Shown here: piece by piece, positions 11,501 through 22,311 of the stretch
How positions within the stretch are numbered: position 1 is the first letter of the stretch
How the letters are laid out: each line of letters starts with the position of its first letter
Assembly: GCA_003415625.1 (NCBI GenBank)
Contig: PYIU01000007.1
Span: forward strand, 992,001 to 1,056,000
Length of the DNA: 64,000 bases
Direction: 5' to 3'
DNA from: Aquanectria penicillioides
Lineage: Eukaryota > Ascomycota > Sordariomycetes > Hypocreales > Nectriaceae
The notes under the pieces: model-generated
Told to the model about the DNA's origin: nothing
The model's input: the letters and a program-made list of their open reading frames with translations, nothing else
Databases searched by the model: none
Program-made: the position numbers and the translations under genes

Positions 11501-11807
11501 CATCAATGTAAGTGGCGGCGCTGCCTTGAAGGAATGATTCCTCGACAGTCTGGAGGTAAACAGTTAGTCCAAGTCCTTTGGAGCATGTTCAATGTGACCA
11601 ATGTAATCCCGCTGCAGTGCAACTTACTGGTGCCGGCGTCCTCGCTTCTGCTTGTGCGGTGGCATATTTTCTAGTTCCCCCAGCTGAGATTGAACTGTGA
11701 GGAGGGTTGGTTGAATGAGAAACACATCTCCGCTGATTTGCCCTCCCAACAGCCGCACGCACCAGCGTCCTGCTGTTGGCACTAACTGGGCGCACAGCTC
11801 GCAACAT
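8530..11807 (-). CDS. 2-oxoglutarate dehydrogenase E1 paralogue (thiamine-diphosphate 2-oxo acid dehydrogenase)
   Basis: A 1041-residue E1 of the OGDH/DHTKD1 family. Exons 11807-11628, 11549-9137 and 9062-8530 join in frame. The N-terminus is a mitochondrial presequence (MLRAVRPVSANSRTLVRAAV), followed by the E1 entry YIDEMYESW. The thiamine region shows GDAAFAGQG and NNQIGFTT; the transketolase half shows GTFSQRHSVLH, GFEYG and GAEHSSARLERF; the C-terminus ends in the usual E1 domain. The substrate loop reads IIGSCHRGRLT where canonical OGDH has IGMPHRGRLN (MAHRGRLN in bacteria). The following KYHLGHD also departs from the fungal KYHLGMN pattern. It would oxidatively decarboxylate a 2-oxo diacid to an acyl-CoA with E2 and E3. 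Because of the loop changes and the cluster setting I call it a specialised paralogue, not the TCA-cycle enzyme; this needs a tree. Confidence 0.92.
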
Positions 11808-12659
11808 GACGACGGTGATGAGATATGAACAACACTAGGCCTGGCAACGGCTCATTTAGCAAACGAGATGCCATTTACAACATTGGGACGAAACCAAAAT
11901 CACTACGATCACTAGATGGGATATCTGCAACTTGGAGGTGCAGAGTTATCTGGGACACGGATCGGAAGGCCATCCCGTCCGTCCCGAGGCAAAGCGTCCT
12001 CGAGAACCACGGCAACGCTCTGGGCGCCGATGAGACATCGGCTTCCAGAAGTTACCCGCTCTGCCGGTACTGGCAACTCGGACAAAGCGAGCAGTGGTTG
12101 TCATGTAAGTGATGAAAGCTCGGACAGAGCACCCTGGCCAAGCCCAAACTCGAGGTGTGACGAATGGGAGTCATTTTTTGGAGGGACCTCCGGTAGTGAC
12201 ATCCGAGGGTCAGTGTGTTTCTTGGGCTCCACTCTGGAGTCGAGCTCATCGGTTTCTTCAACACTTTCAAGTAGCCGAGTTGGCTCGTGAGGACTCATGA
12301 CATGTTTAGTCATGAAACTGTTCGATCTTTACTAACCTCGTCAATTCAGCGATACTAGGCTTGGACTCGTGTCATGAGCTCAGGCCAATGCGGGTTGGAC
12401 ATTGAAACTTTTTTTTTTTTTTCTACGTCAACAGGCAACAATATGAGACGTGAACCAGATTATTATATTGGACTGTTAGCTTGTGAAGACAGCGGATGAT
12501 TGCGTCTATTAATCGCCATCTAGAATGAAATGCGCCCGCCAATGCAAACTCCCAGAATGATCCAATATTGTCCAGTTACTTGAGTTCCCTATTCCGACTT
12601 TTCCAACACATGCTAGAATACAAATTCTCTTGTTTATTCGTGAGAAGTTATGCTGCTTT
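11808..12659. other. Intergenic region between E1 and E2 genes
   Basis: About 850 bp, holding the E1 promoter and the E2 3' flank. A T-run lies at about 12410-12422. Short open frames here have no recognisable product. Confidence 0.4.
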
Positions 12660-14169
12660 TTAAACAAGAAGCATTCGAGAGGGGTCCTCGATGTACTTCT
12701 TGACAGTGTTCAAGAAGGTAACAGCCTCGCGGCCATCAATCAGACGGTGATCATAGGTCAAGCTGATGTACATCATCTAGAAGCACTTTAGTTAGACGCC
12801 GATTCAATTTGTTTGTAGCAACACAAAAGCGCAGGGACTTACGGGTCGGATCACGGCCTCGCCGTTGACAGCCATGACGCGCTGTTGGATACCGTTCATG
12901 TTGAAGACGGCAGCCTGGGGGTAGTTAATGAGAGGGGTTCCAAACATGGAACCAAAGATGCCAGGATTGCTGATGGAGAAGTTGCCTCCCTCAAGATCAT
13001 CCAAGGTAAGCTTGCCATCGCGAGCCTATTCGAGCATTAGTTTCGCGCTTTGACAGCCGTGGAACAATTGTCAATTCTCACCTTCTTGGCCAAGGTAGCG
13101 ACATCGCGCTCTAGCTCAACAATGCTCAGGCTGTTTGTGTTTCGAAGCACGGGGGTGACAAGGCCCTTGGGGGCAGAGACAGCAATGCTGATATCGACGT
13201 AGTCACGGTAGGTGATGATCTCCTTCTCGGTGTCAATGGCGGCATTGATCTGGGGGACCTGCTGGGCGGCAAGGGTGGTGGCCTTGGTGAAGGCACCCAT
13301 GTATCCCAGACGGACGCCGTGCTCCTCGGCAACCTCGTCGCGGTACTTGGCGCGCCAGGCGATCAGGTTGCTCATGTCGACCTCCTGCATGGTGGTGAGG
13401 GAGGCGCAGGTGTTCTGGGACTGCTTGAGGCGGCCGGCGATGGTCTTTCGCATGCGAGTCATCTTCTCCTGTTTGAAGGTATCGTGTTAGTTCTGAAGAG
13501 AGAGAGAAATGCCATTTTTGGTATGCGACTTACAGTTCGCTCTCCGCGGGAGGGCCCAGCGGACACGGCCGAGACAACAGACTCTGGCTGGGGAGCAGCC
13601 TTGGGGGCGGGCGCAGGAGCGGGGGCAGCTTGCTTGGGAGCCTCAGGAGCAGGAGTCTTCTCCTCAGCTTCGGGCTGCGCAGGCTCAGCAGGCTTCGACT
13701 CCTCCTGCTTGGGAGCAGGAGCCTCTCCTTCGGGCTTCTTGATGGCGCCAGCATCGTCGCCAGTGACAATTCGGGCCAGATCCTGTCCGACAACAACGGT
13801 ATCACCCTCGGCGACGAAGTATTCGGCAATGACGGCGGCCTCGGGGGCGTTGACAGCAACGTCGATCTTGTCGGTCTCAATGCTGGCAATTTCCTCGTCG
13901 GCCTCGATCTGGTCGCCGACCTTCTTGGGCAGGGAAGAAAGAGTTCCTTCGCTAATGGACTCGGCCATCGGGGGCACCTTGACGATGATGTCGGCCTTGA
14001 GGGCAGCGGAGCAGCTGAAGAGGCGGCGCTGGGGGTCAATGGTGCCGCGCTGGCAGAGAAGGGCGCTGTGGGTAAGAGCAGCGACACGCTGGGCGGGTTG
14101 GACCCTGGGAACGGCTCGCGAAAGGCCGAGAAGGCCAGTCGCAGCCTTGATGCGCACAGCGGAAGCCAT
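12660..14169 (-). CDS. Dihydrolipoamide succinyltransferase-type E2 (paralogue)
   Basis: A 440-residue E2 of the 2-oxoglutarate dehydrogenase type, four exons (14169-13534, 13468-13082, 13025-12843, 12776-12660), all joining in frame. A presequence ([16 protein letters not shown]...) precedes a lipoyl domain with the lipoyl-Lys motif ETDKIDV (Lys about 101). Then comes a long Ala/Pro/Glu linker (about 140-205) and the catalytic domain starting [14 protein letters not shown]. Active-site [12 protein letters not shown], with the catalytic His and Asp, is intact. As usual for OGDH E2 in eukaryotes there is no separate E1/E3-binding domain. The usually invariant ISNGGVFGS reads [19 protein letters not shown]. 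It lies head-to-tail behind the E1 paralogue, so the two probably form a dedicated complex using the common E3. A TCA-cycle role cannot be excluded without a tree. Confidence 0.92.
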
Positions 14170-15259
14170 CTTGAGCGGCTGGGGGGAAGATGTTGGTGGT
14201 GGAGTGCGGAAGGGAAAGTTGGAGCAGCGAGGGAGGCCAAGTAAAAGCCCAGGCCAGGCCGATCAGGGTTGTGAGGGCATCGCACGGGCTCCCTTCGCCG
14301 GCTATCTGTTGGTCTCAGATCGCCCGAACCAATTGGCGACCGCTAATTAGCTTGCGCTGGTCGCTAAGATTCACCGAATCTAAACGACTGGATCCAAATG
14401 TGGGCATGTGGACATAACATGCCGACATGCCCAAGAGCAGGATTACGCGACACTAGCAAGTCGTTAGCTAAAGCTCTTCGATGTCGGAATTGTTCCATTG
14501 AGCTCCGAAGCTCTTACACGGCGATTCTCCGTTTTGCCGAGCTCGGCTATGACTTCCGGCATCTGGACGTTTCTTGATATTGTCTGCCTCCTCCTGCCGA
14601 TTTAGCCTAGGAAGCGAAATAAATTGCTCTTGGCCATGATGCATTTACAGCTACGTTGGTAATCGGTTTTTTTTTTGGTTCGGCCGTCTGTTCTGGAACT
14701 GTTGGCGCCATGCTCTTGAAAGCCTAGGGATTTCAGGAACGGCAATGCTCGGGACAAATTACCCCAGTGGAATAACATTTTACCAAAGCTGCGCCAGTTC
14801 CCCAGACGTCATTGTGCGTGGCTAGAGCAGACGCCACACATCGTACACCACACTACTCCACCTTCCGGGCATTAACAGCCCTCGCTCGGCCTCTCCACCT
14901 GGTTTAACATGAACTGTGCACATTATGATACGCCTACACATATGGATTATCGATCAGACCTTCGTCAAACCGTGGTTCTGTGTCTATTTCATACAAACTA
15001 ATGTCTTATTCCGCACTGGCACTCAAATCGCTCTTCATGAAACCCATTGGTCAAACTCATCAGTCGGTCATAAATCATATGGGGAAACAATTACATAGGC
15101 AATTTCTGAATGCACTCGCAATGTAGATACATTGTCGATTCTCGATTCTTATTACTCCCAGTACTAATGCTATTCAAAATTCAAAACGAATCCGCCCCAT
15201 CTGCTTGAATCTTAGTCACTCTAAAATTAAAACCATGACGGCCTCTCGACAAACAATCT
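14170..15259. other. Intergenic region right of the E2 gene
   Basis: About 1.1 kb holding the E2 promoter, with no supported gene. A T-run lies near 14667-14676. It probably marks the right border of the catabolic cluster, since the next genes look unrelated. Confidence 0.4.
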
Positions 15260-15856
15260 TTAGCCCCTCAGATATTGCAACTCCTCCGACTCCAAGTCAT
15301 TCCAGTCGCAAGTCGAACACAGGGGCGAAAACTCGCCGCATTCAGGCACTAGACAAAGGAAAAGGGTCATATCCCTCCCGTCCTTCAGAGAAGGTGGCGA
15401 AAAGATCTTGTACATGCGGCCGCATCTTTCACAGGTTAATGGAAAACAGCAAGCATAGCACTTGTGATACGTGATCGGGTCCATGAAGCATGTCTGGCAA
15501 AAAATGTGACCGCAAGGAAATAGGCAAGCAGAATTTTCGCAAAGGCCCTCGTCTCTCGGTTCAGGCAGTCCTGAAATGCTTAGCTCGACCTTGCAGACGG
15601 CGCATGCGCCAATCACAGGTGGTTCACCACTTGCCAAACCCTTGATGTGACGAAGAAGGACTGGCCAGTGGCACACCTTTTCTACCTGTTGAGACCCAGT
15701 CGGCTCGTAGTCTCCATCCCTTTCTTCGCCTTGTTCCCGAGTGGGGGGGATCGTAGAGTTGCTGCCAGTGATATCGACGTTTCGCATTTGGGATGTGATG
15801 ACCTCCAAGGCCGGCGTGCGAGAAGTGCTGAGTGACTTTTGGTCTTGAGAAGGCAT
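15260..15856 (-). CDS. Small RING-like zinc-finger protein
   Basis: A 198-residue protein from the start at 15856 (an in-frame ATG at 15991 would add 45 residues lacking any motif). Residues about 90-160 carry a RING-like cysteine pattern: CAVCKVEL, then FPCGHIFCQTCF, then CYACCFPLTCERCGRMY, and later a CLVPECGEFSPLCSTC pair. The CGHIFC core is typical of RING E3 ligases or of fungal proteins with degenerate RING domains. No membrane segments or other domains are visible. The target is unknown. The gene appears intronless and is unrelated to its neighbours as far as I can see. Confidence 0.65.
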   Translation of the reverse strand: MPSQDQKSLSTSRTPALEVITSQMRNVDITGSNSTIPPTREQGEERDGDYEPTGSQQVEKVCHWPVLLRHIKGLASGEPPVIGACAVCKVELSISGLPEPRDEGLCENSACLFPCGHIFCQTCFMDPITYHKCYACCFPLTCERCGRMYKIFSPPSLKDGRDMTLFLCLVPECGEFSPLCSTCDWNDLESEELQYLRG

Positions 15857-16226
15857 GGTTGATGTTGGATGTGGAGGTCGATTAGATTCAGATTTTGTGA
15901 AAGGTAAGGCTGTAATGTGGTGACTGGGATCATGGGATGTGGTTGTAGAGGAGTGAAAACAGAATTTTCTGGTATGAACCTCGAGGCTCATTTATATCCC
16001 ACAATTTACTTCATCTTTAATGGTAGATCTCAATGTATTTAGATGTGTTGAGGTTCAGAGACTGGTGTTCGGATCTCCATCGTGGAACGTGAACACGGAA
16101 CATGAGTTCCCCTGCATATGTATTCAAAGAACATTTCCCAACTCTATGACCAAAACTCCGACGAACACTGGACCAAAGTCTATGTAATTTATCTAACCAA
16201 TTCGAACAAAGAAAACCACCAATTTT

Positions 16227-17131
16227 TTATGCCGCAGCCTGCGCGACTTCCGCAGCAACTAGCTTGGTCTCCAGCTTAATGTCGCTCACCTTGATCTCCT
16301 CTACCTTGACCACCTCGTGCTTGGCCTTGCTCTCTTCTATAAGCTCAGCTCGCCTGTTAAGGAAGCTCAGATACGTTTGCCATACGACAGCGACACCACC
16401 CGCGAAGATGGCACGGTACTCCATGGGGATGAAAATGAAGGAGAAGGCGATGAATGGCGGCCAGAACTTGGCCGAGGTTACAACGCTGGTGGGAACCGTG
16501 TTCTTGACACGCTCGATGGCTCCGTCAATGCCATCGCCAGACAACAAAGCCTGGGAGCCAAAGAAGTATGTGTTGAATGTGGGGGTGAACACAATCTGAC
16601 TAAACACAATCTTGGCTGCGATTGAAAGCACGCGCGAAGGATAGTTGAAGTTCTTTGACAGGAAAATGTGCCTTTCAAGCCATTAGCTACATCTAGTAAT
16701 TCATAAAGGGGCACGAACCATTTGTAATTGGGGATGGCAGCAACCGCGCCGATGATCAAGTTGCGACCGGTCCTTAGTGGATCATAGTCATTTCCGCCGA
16801 TATACTGGGCGCTGAGGTCTGCGCATAGATAGATGAAGACGGCGCTCCAAAACTGCGTCGTGTAGGGGCGAGACTTTTGCGACCGGCCGTAGGCTTGAGC
16901 CATTTTGGTCAGAGGGCCAAGTCGCTGCCAGAGAGGCACGGGCGCGACAGCCCCGGCACTGGCCTTGGCCTTGGCGGCGATGGACTGTGACTCTTGGGCG
17001 GCCTTGACGCCGTCGCCGGGGCCTTTGGCAGGGGAAGACTGCAGCCGGCGCTGGACCTGGAAGACCCGCCGTCCAGGGCCGAAGCCCAGCGCGGGCCTCC
17101 GGACGGAGGCGCGGAGCAGCATCGTTGCCAT
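16227..17131 (-). CDS. Mpv17/PMP22-family inner-membrane protein
   Basis: A 285-residue protein from exons 17131-16719 and 16671-16227 (47-nt intron). The Mpv17/PMP22 signature is clear after splicing: FIYLCADLSAQYIGG, AIPNYKWHIFLSKNFNYPS, ...TFNTYFFGSQALLSG, then FWPPFIAFSFIFIPMEYRAIFAGGVAVVWQTYLS. The long Arg/Ala-rich N-terminus (first ~50 residues) resembles a mitochondrial targeting signal, so this is probably the mitochondrial rather than the peroxisomal branch. The C-terminal tail is a charged helix rich in Lys, Glu and Val. Members form or modulate membrane channels; yeast Sym1 is the best-known fungal one. Confidence 0.88.
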
Positions 17132-18115
17132 CGTGGGTCAAGCCAACGGCCGGGTGTGTTGTGGAACAGAAGTCATGGTGGCCCAAGGAGCGTATTATCA
17201 AGCCGCGTCTCCAGCCGTGGAAGGATGCCGCCGAGGTCGGGCTCAGTCGGAATATCCGATACTGTCTCGGGGTTGCGCCTTATTAGCGTCTCCAGAATTA
17301 CCAAAGCTAGTAACCAGGGGCGGTGCCGGGATTGGTTCGGCGATTGATACAGTGGGGATGACACATCCTTCATCAGCAGGGTTCGCCGGCTAAACGTTGC
17401 TGCTTGGGAATGAAATCGGTAATCCGTCGGAGGACGCTTGTCGGCCGAACACTGGAGGAAAGTGAACGCGAGCCGATAAAGTAGTTGCTTCTTTTCACAC
17501 TAGAAGGAATAGTAAAATCACTTTTTGGCAGGCTTTTGTTATTGTGTCAATTTGTCGATGGCAATGCACAGCTTCCCGATTATTGTGCTTAGTCACTACG
17601 GATAACATTGTCCAAAAGGGGTTTTTTTCTCTTTTTTTAGAAAATTTTGCCACGCGAAGAGTCATCATTCGCACCGAGTGGTATTATTGTCAACTTTCAT
17701 GTGATTGACAATATTCCTTCGAGTCCAGATGATTAAAACAATCATTAGATAATATACATTATCGTTTTTCAACACCTTGGTTGAAAAGTAGATACCCTTG
17801 ATTACAGCTAGAGGGTTTAATGATTCGCACAAGGGCTAGGTGACGCGTAATGCGACCATTTATCAAGAGATTCGTACTGGAAGTGTTATCCTGAAACAGA
17901 GGATTCAGATTCATTGCCTTCGGAGACATATTCGAGGAGATTTAAGTAGCATCGTAGGTAGATTCCGAATCTATTTATCAACACCATTTCACCCCCAGCT
18001 TTGCTGGTAGAAGCAATCAAGAAACAACGGCTGTAATCAGCAGTTTTGTAGGCATCCCGATTCTTTCAGGAAATGGTCTATTCCTGTAACGAAACTCCCA
18101 ACTGCTGTCACATGT
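17132..18115. other. Intergenic region, AT-rich in part
   Basis: About 980 bp between two minus-strand genes, with the Mpv17 promoter on its left. From about 17,500 to 18,000 it is noticeably A/T-rich. No supported gene. Confidence 0.4.
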
Positions 18116-19601
18116 TTAAGCGGCACATGTGAATGGCCTTCTCACATCATTTCCTTGATATTCTTCGACCTAAGGTTACACGGTTAGATTGTTCCATTAT
18201 CAAAAGGCACGTAAAATGGTGACCAACAATGTTTTTCAAGGTGGCAAATGTGCCACCGACCAAAAGGATTATCCCAATCAACCCAATGACGAGGTTTACA
18301 GCACCAAGGAAAAGGTTCTTGGGAGTGTTCCATTTTCCTTTTCGCAGTAATCGAAACCACATGTAGGCTGGGATGTGAAAGGTAAACCCAGAATTGAGTA
18401 GGCTCGATGTCAAAGCCACCAAATCGCTAAAAATAGGGACGGCCTCTGCGATTATCCAACCAGCAGCGACAATTGCTGCGATTGTCAAAAGCCAAGTCAC
18501 CCAGCCTTTCTGTGTGTTGACGAATCGGACGACGCTGTTGGCATGAATGCGGCCGTGGACAAATCGGCCCATGGCCACAACAATGATCGCCCCGCTAATA
18601 AAGATGACTGGAAGCGCAACCCCGAAGGCGACTTTGCTGACTGTTGCCACTGCTGAGAGAAGAGCCGGAGATTGAACCTCTTGCCCAACAAAGGCATAGA
18701 TCAATGCGCCGATCAATGTGTAAATAAAAATTTCAACAATGCCCAGAGTCCAAATGGATTTCATGTAGTCTTCGGGGGTATGCATCTCATCCATAAATGA
18801 GAACTGGCATATCGTGAAGCTATAAGCGAAGATGATGTTGAGAACAGCAACGAAGCCTTCCACAAAACCAACTCCCGGTTTAGGCCATGCCGACCAGGCA
18901 AATTCTCCTTGAGTTGAAGAATCATGTTGCACACCAGTTGCGATAATGGTAATGCCAACGGCGAGGATAATCGACCCAAAGTCGATGTATCCTAAAACAG
19001 CCACTTCGGCAAAGCTAGGCGGGACAGACAAAATGAAGAGAAGGACGGCTGATACAGCACTAAATATCAATCCGCAAGCGCCGCTGCTAGTGATATTCAG
19101 GAACGCGGTTGTTCCTGTGAGACAATGGGATCCGGCCAATAACAAGAGTTGGAGTGCAAACATGACACTGAAGATCTCATAACCGATCTTCCCAAAAAGC
19201 AATCTTCCGACATCGGTGAAATGACGCAATTCAGGATATCTGACCTTTACCTGGCCCACAAGGTAGCCTGTGTAAATAGCCATCAGGCCTGAGCCGATGG
19301 TCATGATGACACCAGCTACCATGCCCAAGGTTGCGAAAGCTGCCGGGAGGGAGAGTGAGCCCAAGGCAATGGCTTCTACCATGAGCAAAATGGTCAATCG
19401 CTTCCATCCAAGTCGAGAAAACTTGGCCAGCCCTTCACGAGTTTTCTGCTTCTCCACATCCGTTGGGTCGGTCCCAAAAATTTCCCCGACAGCAGTGTCA
19501 ACCTGGGGCTGTTGAGTTTCAGACTCGTGGTATTTGCTGGAGTTCTTTTGGCAGCCAACTGGCTCCCCGCCAGACGGGCTTGTTATTGTAGAGGGATCCA
19601 T
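18116..19601 (-). CDS. Amino-acid transporter, AAAP family (neutral amino-acid permease type)
   Basis: A 475-residue membrane protein with about 11 hydrophobic segments, of the amino acid/auxin permease family (PF01490), like the fungal neutral permease Mtr. A hydrophilic N-terminus of ~70 residues precedes the first segment (LTILLMVEAIALGSLSLPAAF). A 58-nt intron (18170-18227, with a TCTAAC branch site) near the end must be removed; this gives the family-typical tail LKNIVEEYQGNDVRRPFTC in place of an unrelated extension. It would import amino acids by proton symport at the plasma membrane. The substrate cannot be told from the sequence. It is not obviously tied to its neighbours. Confidence 0.9.
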
Positions 19602-20665
19602 ATTTGGAGGAATTGATTGTAAATCTTGCTCTGCCTTTTAAACCGGCCAGGGATGCGGGGCTCTTTGCGATCTGCTCCTATACTAAACTTGCGCAAGAGA
19701 GCAAAGGAGCTAAAAGGCAAAAGAACCAAAACAAATGAGGAAAGAAATTGAAGAAAATATCAAAATATGGGCAACGGAATCCAACAAAGCAGGACACGAG
19801 AGACAAAGGGAGGTTATGACGCAAATCCTCGCACAATTTTTGTCAGCTCTTGGAGGACGACTTGAGCAATTTATAATCTTCCTTGCCATTTTTCTTAATA
19901 ATAGATTGATATGATCCTTACCCACAGGGACGAGTTGTATGGAATCCTCACTGCAGAGAGTCCAAGCTCTTGTTCCATGGCCGAGACAGGAGACTTTGCC
20001 AGAATCGCACCTGATGTCGATGTTGGTCTTGCACAGGGGTGACAAGACTTTGACTAATAGGATTATATGACTGGCACGGAGGACTTGGGGTAATCGATGT
20101 GGGGTTCACTACCCCAGAAAGTAGAATCTGGGGGTTCCAATGGAGCACTGTCGGCTTCGTTCCGGCATCGTTCCGCTCTGCTCTGCTTCTCAAAGCCGAT
20201 GATTGCCATCAAGTAGAAATTTAAATCCTTGTTTGATTCCGCTCAGTCAGATATTTTTTGGATTCTTTCGTTGTTGCAGCGCTCCATGAATCCAGTCCTC
20301 GGGCTCTCCTACATCTTTGCCGACCCACTAGGGAGGGTGACAACGAGATATTAGTCTTGCTTGACCAGCGCTCCATGAATCCAGTCCTCGGGCTCTCCTA
20401 TATCTTTGCCGACCCACTAGGGAGGGTGACAACGAGATATTAGTCTTGCTTGACCAACAGGTTTCTCGACAATGCCATCGTGGCTTAAAAAGCATGTCTT
20501 TATTGCCTCATTCAGGTTCTAATTACACAAAATCTGCCCCTTGTCAAAGTCCTAGCACTGTCTTCGCATCATCGGCACGGGCCAACACAGTGCACACTTC
20601 ATAAAGCTCATTATTGCCTTGGAAAGCATGGCCTACAGCTTGACCCACACAAAGTCCGATTGAAT
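19602..20665. other. Intergenic region containing a tandem duplication
   Basis: About 1.06 kb without a supported gene. The left part is the transporter promoter; an 89-bp direct repeat occupies 20277-20454. Confidence 0.4.
20277..20454. repeat. 89-bp tandem direct duplication
   Basis: Two adjacent copies (20277-20365 and 20366-20454) begin CAGCGCTCCATGAATCCAG and differ at one base that I can see (CCTACATC versus CCTATATC). The near-identity suggests a recent duplication. It lies between genes and does not encode a recognisable protein. Confidence 0.92.
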
Positions 20666-21660
20666 CTAGGCCGTTCCATTTAGCTCGTGTTTTAGTTTAA
20701 TGGTAGTCGAACGGCCAGAATCTATGACAACTGCTGGGTCTCTTGCAGTTCCATTGCGACTAACAACATTGCCCTTCTTTGTCTTGATTGACGCTCTAAT
20801 TTTTGATCAGCAACTTTCTAGCCCGTTGAGGAAAATCAATACTTACTTCTCATCCTTGACTTCAAGAACCTTTCCTTTTGGTTGGCCATTTCCCCAATTC
20901 CAGCTCACTGTATCACCCTCGTCAAGGGCTGCATCAGACTTCTTGCTCTCTGTGTCTTGAACTTTTTGTTCCACGGTTCCGTGGGCTTTCTGATCATTCT
21001 CTTTGTCATCACCTTGGACCCCACCTTTTGGACCATTTGCATTCTTCTTCGCTGCTTGCCGTGTCTCTCTCCTCTTATTCGTCCCTGGCTGATCAGCGGA
21101 TGACTTCCTCTTCTCCCCATGCTTCTCCTCCTTTTCGGATTGTTGAACTGTATTGTTCTTCTCCCCTTCATCTGCATACTGCTCCTTCTTTTGGCATTCC
21201 TCCCGAGTCTTTAACAAGTCGTGTCCCCAATTCTTCAACGAAGCGTAAGACTTGGTTTTCTTCACTTCTTCGGCAGACTTTTTACTGTTTGGTCCCTCTT
21301 CTTGGGCTAGGTGCCGTTTGCTAAGAAATTACCGTTAGTTTGAGGCTTCGCCATCTCATCAAACCAACTTGGTGCATTTCTACATGAAGAACACCGGTGG
21401 CATGCTTACCAGTACGATACCACTTTCCCCATGTGTTTAATTTGATCCTCTGTGTATTTTTCATGGTTCTTCTCTGGATTGGCCTTCAGAATTTTGACGA
21501 TTTGTCGTCCACTCTCATGACCGACTGTCTCCCTATTTTCTTTCCCTTTTGGCCATCCGGCATTCTTGGAATCATCAGACTTGAGCCATGTATCCAATTC
21601 CGATGCCGACATATTCACTAGCTCGTGGAAATCTGCGATTGTGTCCTGTTGGTGCTTCAT
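20666..21660 (-). CDS. DUF3140 + HVA1-type TUDOR domain protein
   Basis: A 284-residue hydrophilic protein from three exons (21660-21410, 21320-20847, 20795-20666). The N-terminal ~90 residues match DUF3140: FHELVNMSASELDTWLKSDDS, then GHESGRQIVKILKANPEK and HMGKVVSYCKRHLAQE across the first intron. A Lys/Glu/Gln-rich low-complexity middle follows. The C-terminus is the 'hypervirulence-associated TUDOR' domain (DUF2945): GDTVSWNWGNGQPKGKV, then IKTKKGNVVSRNGTARDPAVVI after the last intron. Both domains are widespread in fungi and bacteria, and the function is unknown. It shares no obvious role with its neighbours. Confidence 0.83.
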
Positions 21661-22311
21661 TGCGTTGAGGCAGTGAATTTACAGAGAAGTCTAGCATTCT
21701 CAGGGTGATTGAATATCTAAAAATTCGCATAATTCAATGTTCTTTAAATAGTTAGATCTCGCATTCAGTGTGCTCCACATACGATGTCTCTAATTGGACT
21801 CAGAGCGTCATTGTGGCTGTTGATTTAGCGTCAATTCTGACGTCTATGATGAGCAGAAATCTACCCGATCAACTCCGTTTTACTTGATACTATTGGTGAA
21901 CCAAAACTAGAAAAGGCATGTCTTGGATCTAGCTCAATAAAAGGCCATCTGAGAGAATTGAACTGTTCAGCAATTTGGCAAGGAGCCTCCCCTCCGGTAA
22001 GTCGATGATGTCATGGACAAATTGTCGGCATCGAAGTTTGGAACAATTAGCTGGGTCGAAATTTCTAGAAATTGGTGCCTCTTACCGATTGAAATGGCCA
22101 AATGTGTGACGATAACACTAGTTCCGGTTGTGCATCTACTTCCACCTCCCACAAATGCCCAAACTCAAATGTAGAATGAGTATTGAGTGTCAACATCGGC
22201 CTAATTTAAAGTGGTAACACTGAGTGGACAAATTGTGATATCAAAATGAGAATATCTATCAAGATTCTTTATTAGTTGTGAATAGACTGATTCACATCGA
22301 TTTGGAGAAGA
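21661..22311. other. Intergenic region
   Basis: About 650 bp between two minus-strand genes, AT-rich, with no gene seen. Confidence 0.35.

Noticed and set aside
13319..14350. A 343-codon plus-strand frame over the E2 gene
   Set aside because: It is antisense to the spliced E2 exons, low-complexity (Gly/Ala/Ser) and caused by the biased codon use of E2.
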